From a virus, in IMG/VR virus record IMGVR_UViG_3300011115_000233, positions 1-64,000 of that record: a DNA stretch of 64,000 nt. One strand, written 5' to 3'. The translations under genes and the position numbers were made by a program. Below the pieces are notes generated by a model. That model worked only from the letters and a program-made list of their open reading frames with translations. It was not told the origin of the DNA and ran no database searches. This document shows, piece after piece, positions 37,577 to 45,136 of the stretch (positions are counted from its first letter, which is position 1; the number at the start of each line of letters is the position of its first letter).

Positions 37577-38470
37577 ATGATGGACTACAACAACTACGAA
37601 TATATCGAACTCGTCGGCTACAAGAACGTATTCAGGCGTGAGCATAAGTCGATGGTTAACCCAAACGCGCAACCGGCTGTGCTGCATCCCATCCTTGTGC
37701 CGTTCATAGATGCGCTAATAGAGAAGCGCCCCAAGTGGAAGTTTGTGGCTACGCAGCGACAGGGTATGGTCAGACTCGACGACGGGACACCTGCGCCTTC
37801 GTATAGCTTTCTCAAAGTCTACGACAGCAACGAGATACTGGGGGAGATCGACTTCAGTTACACCTACCGTAACAACGAGAGCCAGACTAGCTACGCCTAT
37901 GACAACGAGAGGCTGGCTGCGAAGCGGCAGCGTGGAAGCTGGACCAAGACGACAAAGCTGGACAAGGCAGTCAAGGACGTTCTCAAGGCATTCCGCCCGA
38001 AGGACACAACCGAGATTGTGCGGGACCGGATGAAGCTTGTGGGTAGCACCGTGAACAATACGGTGGATGCAGAAGCCCGCAACTTTGGCTTCGCGTATGG
38101 CAGGCTGAACGGGCAGATGACTAACTTTGTTATGTCTAACTGGGCGATGCTTTCCTCTATGATGCTAGAAGCAGGTCTCCAATTCGACCCTACGCTACCT
38201 GAACTTTACGAAGCCGCCGAGGTGGCTAAGGCTATGGGGGAATCCATCGGGCAAAACGGAAGTGGCCTGTCCATAATCGTGCGACCCAACGATTATCTTG
38301 TAGTGCGCACATCTGGTGATGTAGAGATAAAGACATCGGAGGAACTGCCACCCGAAGTGCGACGCAAACTGGGTATGCTCAAGCTGACGGAGGTTAAGCA
38401 GTATATCCCCGACATGGGTATCCGCTGTGCGGAAGACACCTACTTTATTACCGGAAAGGACATGATGTGA
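37577..38470 (+). CDS. 297-residue protein of unknown function
   Basis: Begins MMDYNNYEYIELVGYKNVFRR, with WKFVATQRQGMVRLDDG, FSYTYRNNESQTSYAYDNERLAAKR (landmark YRNNESQTSYAYD) and a C-terminal part with a NYLVVRTSGDVEIKTSEELPPEVRRKLGML-like sequence (landmark ELPPEVRRKLG). No recognised domain. It ends four bases before the overlapping start of the RHH-like gene and shares the transcription unit of the ATPase. A one-mismatch palindrome (CTAAC-TTT-GTTAT, 38121-38133) lies inside. Confidence 0.6.
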   Translation: MMDYNNYEYIELVGYKNVFRREHKSMVNPNAQPAVLHPILVPFIDALIEKRPKWKFVATQRQGMVRLDDGTPAPSYSFLKVYDSNEILGEIDFSYTYRNNESQTSYAYDNERLAAKRQRGSWTKTTKLDKAVKDVLKAFRPKDTTEIVRDRMKLVGSTVNNTVDAEARNFGFAYGRLNGQMTNFVMSNWAMLSSMMLEAGLQFDPTLPELYEAAEVAKAMGESIGQNGSGLSIIVRPNDYLVVRTSGDVEIKTSEELPPEVRRKLGMLKLTEVKQYIPDMGIRCAEDTYFITGKDMM

Positions 38471-38643
38471 CTGAAGAAACAAAACGCTATCGCGGACAAC
38501 GCGGGCCGGGCAAGCGCCCTGCCATGACCCTTACGAACTTGCGACTGCGGACGGATGTTCTCGACTTCTACAAGACGCACCCTAGCTACACGGCGAAGAT
38601 GCGTGAAGTCCTAACAGAGTATGCAGAAGCCAACAAATCCTAG
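38467..38643 (+). CDS. Ribbon-helix-helix-like small protein (BrnA-antitoxin-like)
   Basis: A 58-residue frame starts GTG 38467, overlapping the previous stop (GTGA), and ends TAG 38641. The N-terminus is basic (VTEETKRYRGQRGPGKRPAM). MTLTNLRLRTDVLDFY and MREVLTEYAEAN then match the strand-helix-helix pattern of BrnA-like RHH antitoxins (I-S-L-R-L-D-x-D-V-L-D-W-F type). RHH proteins bind short inverted repeats, and this gene is followed after 12 bases by a perfect copy of the CTAACNNNGTTAG palindrome. It is my first candidate for a protein that reads these sites. No BrnT-type toxin is adjacent. Confidence 0.55.
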   Translation: MTEETKRYRGQRGPGKRPAMTLTNLRLRTDVLDFYKTHPSYTAKMREVLTEYAEANKS

Positions 38644-38655
38644 ACCCAGTTACTC

Positions 38656-38668
38656 CTAACTTGGTTAG
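38656..38668 (+). promoter_or_regulatory. Palindromic site CTAAC-TTG-GTTAG
   Basis: Perfect copy between the RHH-like gene and its terminator. Confidence 0.6.
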
Positions 38669-38672
38669 AACT

Positions 38673-38700
38673 GACCGCCCTTCGGGGCGGTCTTTTTTTT
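38673..38700 (+). terminator. Rho-independent terminator
   Basis: GACCGCCC-TTCG-GGGCGGTC followed by eight T's closes the AAA+/VWA unit. Confidence 0.92.
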
Positions 38701-38710
38701 GTTTTGACGT

Positions 38711-38738
38711 TTGACAATGTAAAAGTGCGGTGTATGTT
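38711..38738 (+). promoter_or_regulatory. Promoter of the replication gene block
   Basis: TTGACA (38711-38716), 16 bases, TATGTT (38733-38738), directly after the terminator and 26 bases before the VRR-NUC start. A second TTGAC lies at 38704. Confidence 0.6.
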
Positions 38739-38763
38739 GGGGGGCCTAACAAGGAGCAACCCA

Positions 38764-39084
38764 ATGGCAAAGACCCCTGAAAAAGTGGTCAAGGATAAAG
38801 TCGTCTCCGTTCTAAAGAGCGAGGGCGTCTACTATTTTTTCCCCGCAACGCACGGCTACGGACGCAGCGGCGTCCCTGATGTTATCGCCTGTGTGAATGG
38901 CCACTTCCTTGCCATTGAGTGCAAGGCAAACGGTAACAAGCCGACCGCCCTTCAAATCCATGAGATCGAAAAAATCCGTGCGTGTAACGGCGTAGCCGTG
39001 GTGGTCGATGAGACCAACTGGGAGATGGTGCGCGACCTAGTGCGGAAGCTCAAGGCGGTTACTGTCATAGGAGAAATAATATGA
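38764..39084 (+). CDS. VRR-NUC domain nuclease
   Basis: A 106-residue protein from ATG 38764. It has the PD-(D/E)XK layout of VRR-NUC enzymes: GVPDVIACVNGHFLAIECK, with Asp at residue 39, Glu52 and Lys54, then NGNKPTALQ with the conserved Gln64. Standalone VRR-NUC proteins in phages are structure-specific nucleases that cut Holliday junctions or flaps. It opens the replication operon. Confidence 0.9.
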   Translation: MAKTPEKVVKDKVVSVLKSEGVYYFFPATHGYGRSGVPDVIACVNGHFLAIECKANGNKPTALQIHEIEKIRACNGVAVVVDETNWEMVRDLVRKLKAVTVIGEII

Positions 39085-39212
39085 AGAAATGGATCGCACA
39101 GCGCCTGATCCTTTTGGCAATCTGGCTCGATGTTGAGACGGTGGTTTACGCATCCATCGACATCTTCAAGGCGTTGCTCGAATACGCAGAAAAGGAGGAA
39201 GGTAATGGCTGA
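39081..39212 (+). CDS. Small helical protein, 43 residues
   Basis: ATG 39081 overlaps the VRR-NUC stop (ATGA), and the frame ends TGA 39210-39212. The product MKKWIAQRLILLAIWLDVE... starts with a basic amphipathic or membrane-associated helix and ends KALLEYAEKEEGNG. No recognised family. Confidence 0.5.
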   Translation: MKKWIAQRLILLAIWLDVETVVYASIDIFKALLEYAEKEEGNG

Positions 39213-39294
39213 CCTACCACTGTTCTTCGTAATCATCGCAATTGTGGTCACGACCGTCTACCTGATCGTCACGAATGGAGATGCAAATGACTGA
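39205..39294 (+). CDS. Membrane micropeptide, 29 residues
   Basis: ATG 39205 overlaps the previous stop, preceded by an AAAGGAGGAAGGTA ribosome site. The product MADLPLFFVIIAIVVTTVYLI then a short polar tail is one membrane helix. It ends TGA 39292-39294, overlapping the next start. The very strong ribosome site supports it. Confidence 0.55.
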   Translation: MADLPLFFVIIAIVVTTVYLIVTNGDAND

Positions 39295-39550
39295 CACACC
39301 ACCGGACTGGGTGCTGATCGAAGCCGCGAAGCGGTGCGGGTGGGAGTGTGGCACCGCCGAACTCTACTATGATAACCCCGTATACGGCGCTCTCTGCGAC
39401 ATGATCGCCAAGCACGAACAGAAGCCGGTTGATCGCAAGCTGCTGTGTGTGGAGCAAGCGAGGCATGAGTTTGGGTGGGATAAGGGCTGGATGGGGACGA
39501 GTGCCTGCATCCGCGCCATCGAACTTTATTTGGAAGGATATGGAGAATGA
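39287..39550 (+). CDS. Small protein, 87 residues
   Basis: From ATG 39287 (a start at 39275 is less likely, since AATGGAG spaces correctly to 39287). It begins MTDTPPDWVLIEAAKRCGWE and has an HEFGWDKGWMGTSACIRAIEL segment. The MTDxPPxWV start is common in phages of alphaproteobacteria, which mildly hints at the host. Function unknown. Confidence 0.6.
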   Translation: MTDTPPDWVLIEAAKRCGWECGTAELYYDNPVYGALCDMIAKHEQKPVDRKLLCVEQARHEFGWDKGWMGTSACIRAIELYLEGYGE

Positions 39551-39846
39551 CTAAGAACTTTAACAATCTTATTGAGGCTCTTGAAGAACGCGCAGAGATT
39601 TTGCGTGCAGAAAATGAAGCGGATTTGCTTTGGGTGTTGCTGGATGACGCAGCAGATGCACTTAAGATTTCGAGTGGCCAGCGGCATCTTGACCGCCTCT
39701 TGTCACATGGAACCGCTGACCGTCTCACTGAAACCCTTGACCGTTTAACATTCATCAACAACATCATCGACAGCGACCCTGATGTGTCCCGTCAATGGAT
39801 ATATACCGAGATCGAACAGCTTTTGTCGGGAAAAAATAATGACTGA
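39547..39846 (+). CDS. Small acidic helical protein, 99 residues
   Basis: It starts in the stop of the previous gene (ATGA) and begins MTKNFNNLIEALEERAEILR. Repeated Leu/Ile heptads suggest a helical bundle. Base composition in this gene is somewhat more AT-rich than that of its neighbours. No family recognised. Confidence 0.55.
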   Translation: MTKNFNNLIEALEERAEILRAENEADLLWVLLDDAADALKISSGQRHLDRLLSHGTADRLTETLDRLTFINNIIDSDPDVSRQWIYTEIEQLLSGKNND

Positions 39847-40120
39847 CGACGACAAGGCGCTGGTAGAGCGTCTGCGGGGCGACTTGCCCGATAAGAAGGT
39901 GGAGAGCCACTGGATTACGGATTACACCGCTGTTGAGATGCAGAACCGTGAAGCCGCCGACCGCATCGAAGCCCAAGCGGCAGAGATTGAGCGGCTGCGG
40001 GAGCATTTGGAAATATGGATATTCCACAATCAGCGGGCGATGGGGCAGAAGCCTGACGATGCCCGCGCCTATGCCAAGGCTTGGCTTTTCCGCAATGCAG
40101 GTGGGGAGGAACCGGAATGA
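39839..40120 (+). CDS. Small coiled-coil phage protein, 93 residues
   Basis: ATG 39839 overlaps the previous gene. The product begins MTDDDKALVERLRGDLPDKK and contains ADRIEAQAAEIERLREHLEI, a coiled-coil block very common in small phage proteins of unknown function. It ends in a Gly/Glu-rich tail. Confidence 0.6.
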   Translation: MTDDDKALVERLRGDLPDKKVESHWITDYTAVEMQNREAADRIEAQAAEIERLREHLEIWIFHNQRAMGQKPDDARAYAKAWLFRNAGGEEPE

Positions 40121-40446
40121 CCGACAGGACAAAAGCAATGGACAGCCTGATTGCACAGGACGCAGACTTGATCGACGTACCATCAAGGGTGACGGAGGCA
40201 GATCGTGAAGTGCTTATCCGCCTCAGCAATCCAGATGACGAAACTGCCCAGCGTATTCGGCGCGGCCTGATCTATACGTGGGAGGCTAGGCAGATCGCCA
40301 ATCACCGCGAACAGGCAGCAGCAGAGGAGCGCGCCAAGATCGTGGCGTATCTCCTGAACGAGCAGCGGGAATACCCCCGCACTGAATACTCAGGGTTCGC
40401 AGCGATGATCGCGGAAATGATAAGCGCAAAGGAGCATTTAAAATGA
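40117..40446 (+). CDS. Small phage protein, 109 residues
   Basis: Starts in the previous stop (ATGA). It has MTDRTKAMDSLIAQDADLID, TEADREVLIRLSN and a REQAAAEERAKIVAYLL block typical of small phage proteins, followed by YSGFAAMIAEMISAKEH. Function unknown. Its neighbours are equally small, so this part of the operon may supply host-modifying factors. Confidence 0.6.
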   Translation: MTDRTKAMDSLIAQDADLIDVPSRVTEADREVLIRLSNPDDETAQRIRRGLIYTWEARQIANHREQAAAEERAKIVAYLLNEQREYPRTEYSGFAAMIAEMISAKEHLK

Positions 40447-40625
40447 TGATCGAGATAGACCCATCCATGCTCGATGGTCTTGTCCGCGCATGGCTTAAAG
40501 ATACGCTCAAGACGTTAGAGATGAACCTTGCCCATGAGTACGTTCACCCAGACGACGAGAAGATGTACAAGAAAGACATCAAGGCCATCAAGCGGGTGCT
40601 GGATTATGTGGGTGAGGCGATATGA
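40443..40625 (+). CDS. Small protein preceding the DNA polymerase, 60 residues
   Basis: Begins MMIEIDPSMLDGLVRAWLKD with HPDDEKMYKKDIKAIKRVLDY. Starts by ATGA overlap and ends by overlap with the polymerase start. Predicted as two amphipathic helices. It could bind the polymerase, as small partners often do, but nothing shows this. Confidence 0.6.
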   Translation: MMIEIDPSMLDGLVRAWLKDTLKTLEMNLAHEYVHPDDEKMYKKDIKAIKRVLDYVGEAI

Positions 40626-42442
40626 ACGTCATCACCATTGACTTCGAGACCTACTACGACCAGCAATACTCCCTGTCCAAGATGACAACGGAGGAATACA
40701 TCCGTGACGAGCGCTTTGAGGCTATTGGCGTAGCGGTTAAGGTCAATGGTGGCGAGACGCAGTGGTTCAGTGGGACCAAAGTAAAAACCAAAGAGTGGCT
40801 GGACCAATTCCCGTGGGACGATGCCGTGGCCGTGGCGCATAACGCTGTGTTCGACATGGCTATCCTTAACTGGCATTTCGACATCCGACCCAAGCGCATT
40901 GTGGATACTCTATCTATGGCACGAGCCATACACGGCACGGAAGTGGGCGGTAGCCTCAAGGCGCTGGCGACTCATTACCAGTTGGGAGCGAAAGGCACTG
41001 AGGTGTCCAACGCGCTAGGTAAACGGCGACTAGATTTCACACCGGAGGAACTGGCCCGCTATGGGGAATACTGCGTCAACGATGTAGACCTCACCCATAA
41101 GTTATTTGAGCGGCTTGCTGCGGGCTTCCCGCTGCTAGAGTTGCGGCTGATCGACCTGACCATACGCATGTTCTCTGAGCCTGTGCTGGAACTGGATAGG
41201 TGGTCATTGGTGGCTCATCTAGCCAAGGTGAAGGACACGAAGAACCAGCTACTGGGTAAGGCGCTAGTGGACAAGGCGGACATTATGTCCAACCCGAAGC
41301 TGGCCGACCTGCTGCGCAAATGTGGCGTGGAGCCACCGATGAAGATCAGCCCTACCACTGGCAAAGAAGCGTTCGCCTTCGCTAAGTCGGACGAGGCATT
41401 TAAGGAGTTATTGGAGCATGAGAACCCTGTCGTTCAAGCGATTGTGGCGGCGCGTCTTGGTGTCAAGTCTACGCTGGAAGAGACGCGCACTCAGCGGTTC
41501 ATTGATATTGCCAACCGTGGGACCCTGCCCATCCCCCTACGTTACTATGCAGCGCACACCGGACGCTGGGGAGGCGACGACAAGGTCAACATGCAAAACC
41601 TCCCACGGAAGTCGCCGCTAAAGAAAGCTGTGCTGGCACCCAAAGGCTATACCTTTATCGACTGCGATAGCAGCCAGATCGAAGCGCGCACCTTGGCGTG
41701 GCTGGCAGGGCAGAATGATTTGGTTGAAGCATTTGATAGGGGGGAAGATGTGTACAAGATCATGGCGTCCGCTATCTACGGTAAGCCGGTCGAAGAAATC
41801 TCGGACGACGAGCGGTTCGTCGGGAAAACCACCATCCTCGGTGCCGGATACGGCATGGGAGCAGCAAAGTTCAAAGCCCAGCTAAAGACATTCAACGTCG
41901 ATATGGAACTAGAAGAGTGTGAGCGTATCATTCGGGTGTATCGTGAAACCTACCCCAAGATACCAGAGTTGTGGCGTGAGGCTGGCGATGCGCTGGATGC
42001 AATGGCTAACAATCAGACGGCACCACTGGGACTGGCCGGTGTGCTTACGGTGTGCGGTACAGACGGTATCAAGCTGCCCAATGGGCTAAGCCTCAAGTAC
42101 CCTAACCTGCGCTGGGTATATAACGAGAAGAACAAGCCGGAAATGCTCTACGATCAGAAGAAGGGCAAAGCCGTCATCCCTACCCGCATCTACGGTGGGA
42201 AAGCAGTTGAGAATATCTGCCAAGCACTGGCCCGCATCGTGATCGGTGAGCAGATGTTGATGATCGCACGGCGCTACCGTGTGGTGATGACCGTGCATGA
42301 CGCCGTGGGGAGCCTTGCTCCTACGGAAGAAGCTGAAGAGGCACGGAAGCATGTCGAAGCGTGTATGCGTATTCGGCCAAAATGGGCGGCGCAATTGCCG
42401 CTGAATTGTGAGAGCAAGATGGGAGCAAGCTATGGCGGGTAG
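40622..42442 (+). CDS. Family A DNA polymerase with 3'-5' exonuclease
   Basis: A 606-residue replicase. Exonuclease motifs: TIDFETYY (residues 4-11), AHNAVFDMAILN (about 71-82) and YCVNDVDLT (about 156). Polymerase motifs: A, DCDSSQIEAR (about 347-356); B, KTTILGAGYGMG (about 401-412), with the O-helix Lys and Gly/Tyr; C, MTVHDAVG (about 555-562). There is no 5'-3' exonuclease domain. Length is below that of T7 polymerase, so the thioredoxin-binding insert is probably absent. It works with the primase-ATPase at 49313 and the helicase at 46107. Confidence 0.95.
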   Translation: MNVITIDFETYYDQQYSLSKMTTEEYIRDERFEAIGVAVKVNGGETQWFSGTKVKTKEWLDQFPWDDAVAVAHNAVFDMAILNWHFDIRPKRIVDTLSMARAIHGTEVGGSLKALATHYQLGAKGTEVSNALGKRRLDFTPEELARYGEYCVNDVDLTHKLFERLAAGFPLLELRLIDLTIRMFSEPVLELDRWSLVAHLAKVKDTKNQLLGKALVDKADIMSNPKLADLLRKCGVEPPMKISPTTGKEAFAFAKSDEAFKELLEHENPVVQAIVAARLGVKSTLEETRTQRFIDIANRGTLPIPLRYYAAHTGRWGGDDKVNMQNLPRKSPLKKAVLAPKGYTFIDCDSSQIEARTLAWLAGQNDLVEAFDRGEDVYKIMASAIYGKPVEEISDDERFVGKTTILGAGYGMGAAKFKAQLKTFNVDMELEECERIIRVYRETYPKIPELWREAGDALDAMANNQTAPLGLAGVLTVCGTDGIKLPNGLSLKYPNLRWVYNEKNKPEMLYDQKKGKAVIPTRIYGGKAVENICQALARIVIGEQMLMIARRYRVVMTVHDAVGSLAPTEEAEEARKHVEACMRIRPKWAAQLPLNCESKMGASYGG

Positions 42443-42875
42443 ACCAAAATACGAAAGCGCGGCTGACCGTGGGAACCAGTATTATGTCCTTAGTAAGTTA
42501 GAACGAGCATTTGGTGTGGCAGCAGCGCACCTACCCACTGAGGAATATGCGTTCTACGATGGGGTATTCACCATTGGCGGTACCAAGTGCGTGGTCGAGG
42601 TAAAGGTTAGGAAGAACGAACGTAGCCGATACCCTACGTACATGCTTAGTAAGATGAAATACGATACGCTGTGTAGTGTAACCAAGCAGGGGGCGGACGC
42701 CCTTTTAGCAGTCCAATGGACTGACCAGCTTGGTGTTATCCAACTACCAACTGAGCATACTGTTAGCACTGGTGGCCGGTATGACCGGAACGACCCACGG
42801 GATGTAGAACAGGTAGTCCTCATACCAGTTAATAAATTCAAACGAGTACCAGAACAGGAGCAAAACGATGAGTGA
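42432..42875 (+). CDS. PD-(D/E)XK-like nuclease candidate
   Basis: A 147-residue protein from ATG 42432, overlapping the polymerase end. The core YDGVFTIGGTKCVVEVKVRK supplies Asp about residue 41 and Glu-Val-Lys at 57-59, which suit the PD-(D/E)XK fold of Holliday junction resolvases or restriction-type nucleases. An N-terminal QYYVLSKLERAFG helix and KYDTLCSVTKQGADALLAVQW follow the expected order. A two-mismatch palindrome site (42489-42501) lies in its start. Catalytic role inferred. Confidence 0.65.
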   Translation: MAGRPKYESAADRGNQYYVLSKLERAFGVAAAHLPTEEYAFYDGVFTIGGTKCVVEVKVRKNERSRYPTYMLSKMKYDTLCSVTKQGADALLAVQWTDQLGVIQLPTEHTVSTGGRYDRNDPRDVEQVVLIPVNKFKRVPEQEQNDE

Positions 42876-43356
42876 ACCACACGCGGTAGTAAAGCTACTG
42901 GTAGCGCGGATGGAAAGCCATCCAGAAGAATTTGAGCGTAGCTTGGAAAGCCGCTGGTATGACACCATAGGTGAAATAAACGCATGGGGTAACGAGGCCG
43001 ACAAGGCTGCAATTGCCGTAGGCCTACGCGAAATCCGGCTTAGAGAAGCCCATGAAGATGCGATGGACGAACTGCTCAACGGCCCCGAACGCCGCCGCAA
43101 GCAGGCGGAAGAAGCTGAGTACGAGCGTAACCTGATTATGCAGCAAGCAAGGGCGCAGCGGAACACATCCATTCAGCAGCAAGCAGCGCAGTCTTATGCA
43201 CAGCAATATCAGAACGCCGCAAGGGCATTCACTCCGGGCTTTCCTATTACGCCGCTAACCACCACGGGTACCACCTCGATGGCGAACGCCCTGCAACTGG
43301 GCAGCGAGAAGCTGGACGAAACCCTACTTAAGAAACTGAAAGGACTGATTAAATGA
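42868..43356 (+). CDS. Gln/Ala-rich protein, 162 residues
   Basis: Begins MSEPHAVVKLLVARMESHPE, with a charged helix (REIRLREAHEDAMDELL), then a long Gln-rich helix (MQQARAQRNTSIQQQAAQSY) and a C-terminal KLDETLLKKLKGLIK. Starts by ATGA-like overlap. Unknown family; possibly an assembly or DNA-associated protein. Confidence 0.6.
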   Translation: MSEPHAVVKLLVARMESHPEEFERSLESRWYDTIGEINAWGNEADKAAIAVGLREIRLREAHEDAMDELLNGPERRRKQAEEAEYERNLIMQQARAQRNTSIQQQAAQSYAQQYQNAARAFTPGFPITPLTTTGTTSMANALQLGSEKLDETLLKKLKGLIK

Positions 43357-43532
43357 TGGACTATTTTATCGTGGCTGTGCTTGTCGCCATTTGTATGGCG
43401 TGTTTGATGGCCTCATGGATTATTAGTGAAGGGCGGCTTGCAAGCCTTAAAGCCGAAAACGAGCGCCTGAACCAGAAGCTGCAACGCCACAACCCCCGTG
43501 ATGCACGTGGGCGTTTCACAAAGGATAAGTAA
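43353..43532 (+). CDS. Small membrane-anchored coiled-coil protein, 59 residues
   Basis: ATG 43353 to TAA 43530-43532. An N-terminal membrane helix (FIVAVLVAICMACLMASWII) is followed by a short leucine zipper-like stretch (LASLKAENERLNQKL) and an RDARGRFTKDK tail. The layout, TM plus coiled coil, is common in small phage proteins. The start codon overlaps the previous gene. Confidence 0.6.
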   Translation: MMDYFIVAVLVAICMACLMASWIISEGRLASLKAENERLNQKLQRHNPRDARGRFTKDK

Positions 43533-43693
43533 TGGGAAAGCCAAAGGGCAAAGCCAAGACTGCCGCTGGGCAGATCAAGGTCATTCCGAAGCGGGCACCG
43601 TTCCGCAAGGTGTGCAGCACCTGTCGCTCAAGCTGGCTGGGTGATCTAGTCTATAGCTGTGGTCACGATACAATCACAGAGCAGGACATCTAA
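43532..43693 (+). CDS. Small basic zinc-finger-like protein, 53 residues
   Basis: ATG 43532 overlaps the previous stop (TAATG) and the frame ends TAA 43691-43693. It is basic (MGKPKGKAKTAAGQIKVIPK) with CSTCRSSWLGDLVYSCGHD, a Cys-x2-Cys...Cys-x-His set that may bind zinc. Function unknown. Confidence 0.55.
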   Translation: MGKPKGKAKTAAGQIKVIPKRAPFRKVCSTCRSSWLGDLVYSCGHDTITEQDI

Positions 43694-43869
43694 TGCCATT
43701 CATAAGGAGGGGGGTGTTCAAGTGGACACCCGAACTGGAAGCCAAGCTGATCGGCCTGTTCGACTATGGTCTTAGGGCTACTGACGTAGCTGAACAGATG
43801 GGCATCACCATCGCTGCCGCCGAGGCGCGGTATCGCAAACTTAAGAAAGCACAGCAAAATGACGGATGA
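43693..43869 (+). CDS. Small HTH protein (GcrA/Myb-like)
   Basis: A 58-residue frame from ATG 43693 (TAATG coupling). A GTG at 43714 with AAGGAGG before it is an alternative start. The product reads FKWTPELEAKLIGLFDYGLR and then ATDVAEQMGITIAAAEARYRKL, a helix-turn-helix of GcrA or SANT type. A regulator or terminase-like DNA-binding role is possible. Confidence 0.6.
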   Translation: MPFIRRGVFKWTPELEAKLIGLFDYGLRATDVAEQMGITIAAAEARYRKLKKAQQNDG

Positions 43870-44620
43870 AATTAAACGCCCCAAGATCATGATCGCCACC
43901 CCTATGTATGGCGGGATGTGCACGGGGATGTATGTGATGGGCTTGCTTACCACCATGAGTAAGATGCGCGAACTGGGTGTCCAAGTGCGTTGGTCGCACA
44001 TGACTAATGAGAGCCTTATCACCCGCGCACGTAACGAACTGGCCCGCGCCTTTTTGGCTACAGATAACGATTACCTTATGTTCATTGACGCCGACATCGG
44101 GTTTGATGGGGAAGCTGTGGCTCAGTTGCTAGCTGTAGACGATGACATCGTGTGCGGCATCTACCCCAAGAAGGGCATTAACTGGGATAGCGTGAAGCGC
44201 GCTGCCCAATTGAACCAAAAAGACATCGCTGATTACGCAGGTGACTTTGTGTTTAACATGGTGGGGGACAAACATGCCGAGACTGACGAGCGTGGTGTCG
44301 TTGAAGTACGGCACGGCGGCACGGGCTTTATGCTCATCAAGCGTGGGGTATTCGATTACCTTGCGCCGCACGTACCGACCTATCGTGTTTCCTCAGAGCA
44401 AGACCCTGAAACTGGGGAATATGTGAAGCCGCTGACGCATGAGTTCTTTGCTACCAGCATCGACCATACCGGTGCTCTGCTGTCGGAAGATTACCACTTC
44501 TGCGAACTGTTTCGTAAACATGGAGGGAAGATTTACGCGCATCCCTTCGTAAAGCTGGAGCATGTGGGCACACATGTCTTTGGCGGTGACATCCTAAAGT
44601 CGCGTAGCAATCTCAAGTAA
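43859..44620 (+). CDS. Glycosyltransferase family 2-like protein
   Basis: A 253-residue protein with a GT-A type fold. The PKIMIATPMYGGM segment opens the nucleotide-binding strand, and DYLMFIDADIGFDGEAV (about residues 75-90) holds the DxD metal site. RHGGTGFMLIKRGVF and an acceptor-side ALLSEDYHFCELFRKHGGKI follow. The start overlaps the HTH gene. Phage glycosyltransferases in replication blocks usually modify DNA bases or the host surface. Which it is here is unknown, but no base-hypermodification pathway is seen nearby. Confidence 0.75.
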   Translation: MTDEIKRPKIMIATPMYGGMCTGMYVMGLLTTMSKMRELGVQVRWSHMTNESLITRARNELARAFLATDNDYLMFIDADIGFDGEAVAQLLAVDDDIVCGIYPKKGINWDSVKRAAQLNQKDIADYAGDFVFNMVGDKHAETDERGVVEVRHGGTGFMLIKRGVFDYLAPHVPTYRVSSEQDPETGEYVKPLTHEFFATSIDHTGALLSEDYHFCELFRKHGGKIYAHPFVKLEHVGTHVFGGDILKSRSNLK

Positions 44621-44631
44621 GGAGCAACACA

Positions 44632-45135
44632 ATGGTTAAAAAGAAACTAGGATACGGCCAAAAGGCCACCGCTATCATGGAACTGCTGAATGCCGACCCT
44701 ACGGCTACAGACAAGGCTATCGCTCGACGCCTTGGGTGCAACTCCAACTACGTCTACTCACTGCGCAAGAAGATGGCGCACAGGGCGGCAGAGGAAACAC
44801 CGCAGGCCAAAGTGAAGGAAGCATTTCCCGACTTCGCCCACATGCTATCGCAGGGTAAGGAGCGGAATGTCGATGCAATCCTCGATGAGCGCGCTTCCAG
44901 CTACGGAAGTTTTATCGACCTAGCGCGCATCGCACAGCGGTTGAAGAACACGGCGCATCAGTTTTGCTCAGACAATGAAAAGCGGTTTGATGTCGATCAG
45001 GCTGAGGCACTGGACATGATTTTCTCCAAACTTGCCCGCATCCTGAACGGCGATCCAAACCATGCTGATAGCTGGATTGACATTGCTGGCTATGCTAAGC
45101 TGGTCTCTGATCGTCTAGAAGGAAAGAGCAGGTAA
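44632..45135 (+). CDS. HTH protein with DUF6378-like C-terminal domain
   Basis: A 167-residue protein. The N-terminal KATAIMELLNADPTATDKAI, then ARRLGCNSNYVYSLRKK, forms a helix-turn-helix. The C-terminal ERASSYGSFIDLARIAQRLK, LARILNGDPNHADSWIDIAGYA agrees with DUF6378 as I recall it, a family found as a stand-alone protein in many phages. A fusion with an HTH suggests a DNA-binding regulator. Preceded by TAAGGAGCAACACA. Confidence 0.75.
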   Translation: MVKKKLGYGQKATAIMELLNADPTATDKAIARRLGCNSNYVYSLRKKMAHRAAEETPQAKVKEAFPDFAHMLSQGKERNVDAILDERASSYGSFIDLARIAQRLKNTAHQFCSDNEKRFDVDQAEALDMIFSKLARILNGDPNHADSWIDIAGYAKLVSDRLEGKSR

Positions 45136-45136
45136 C

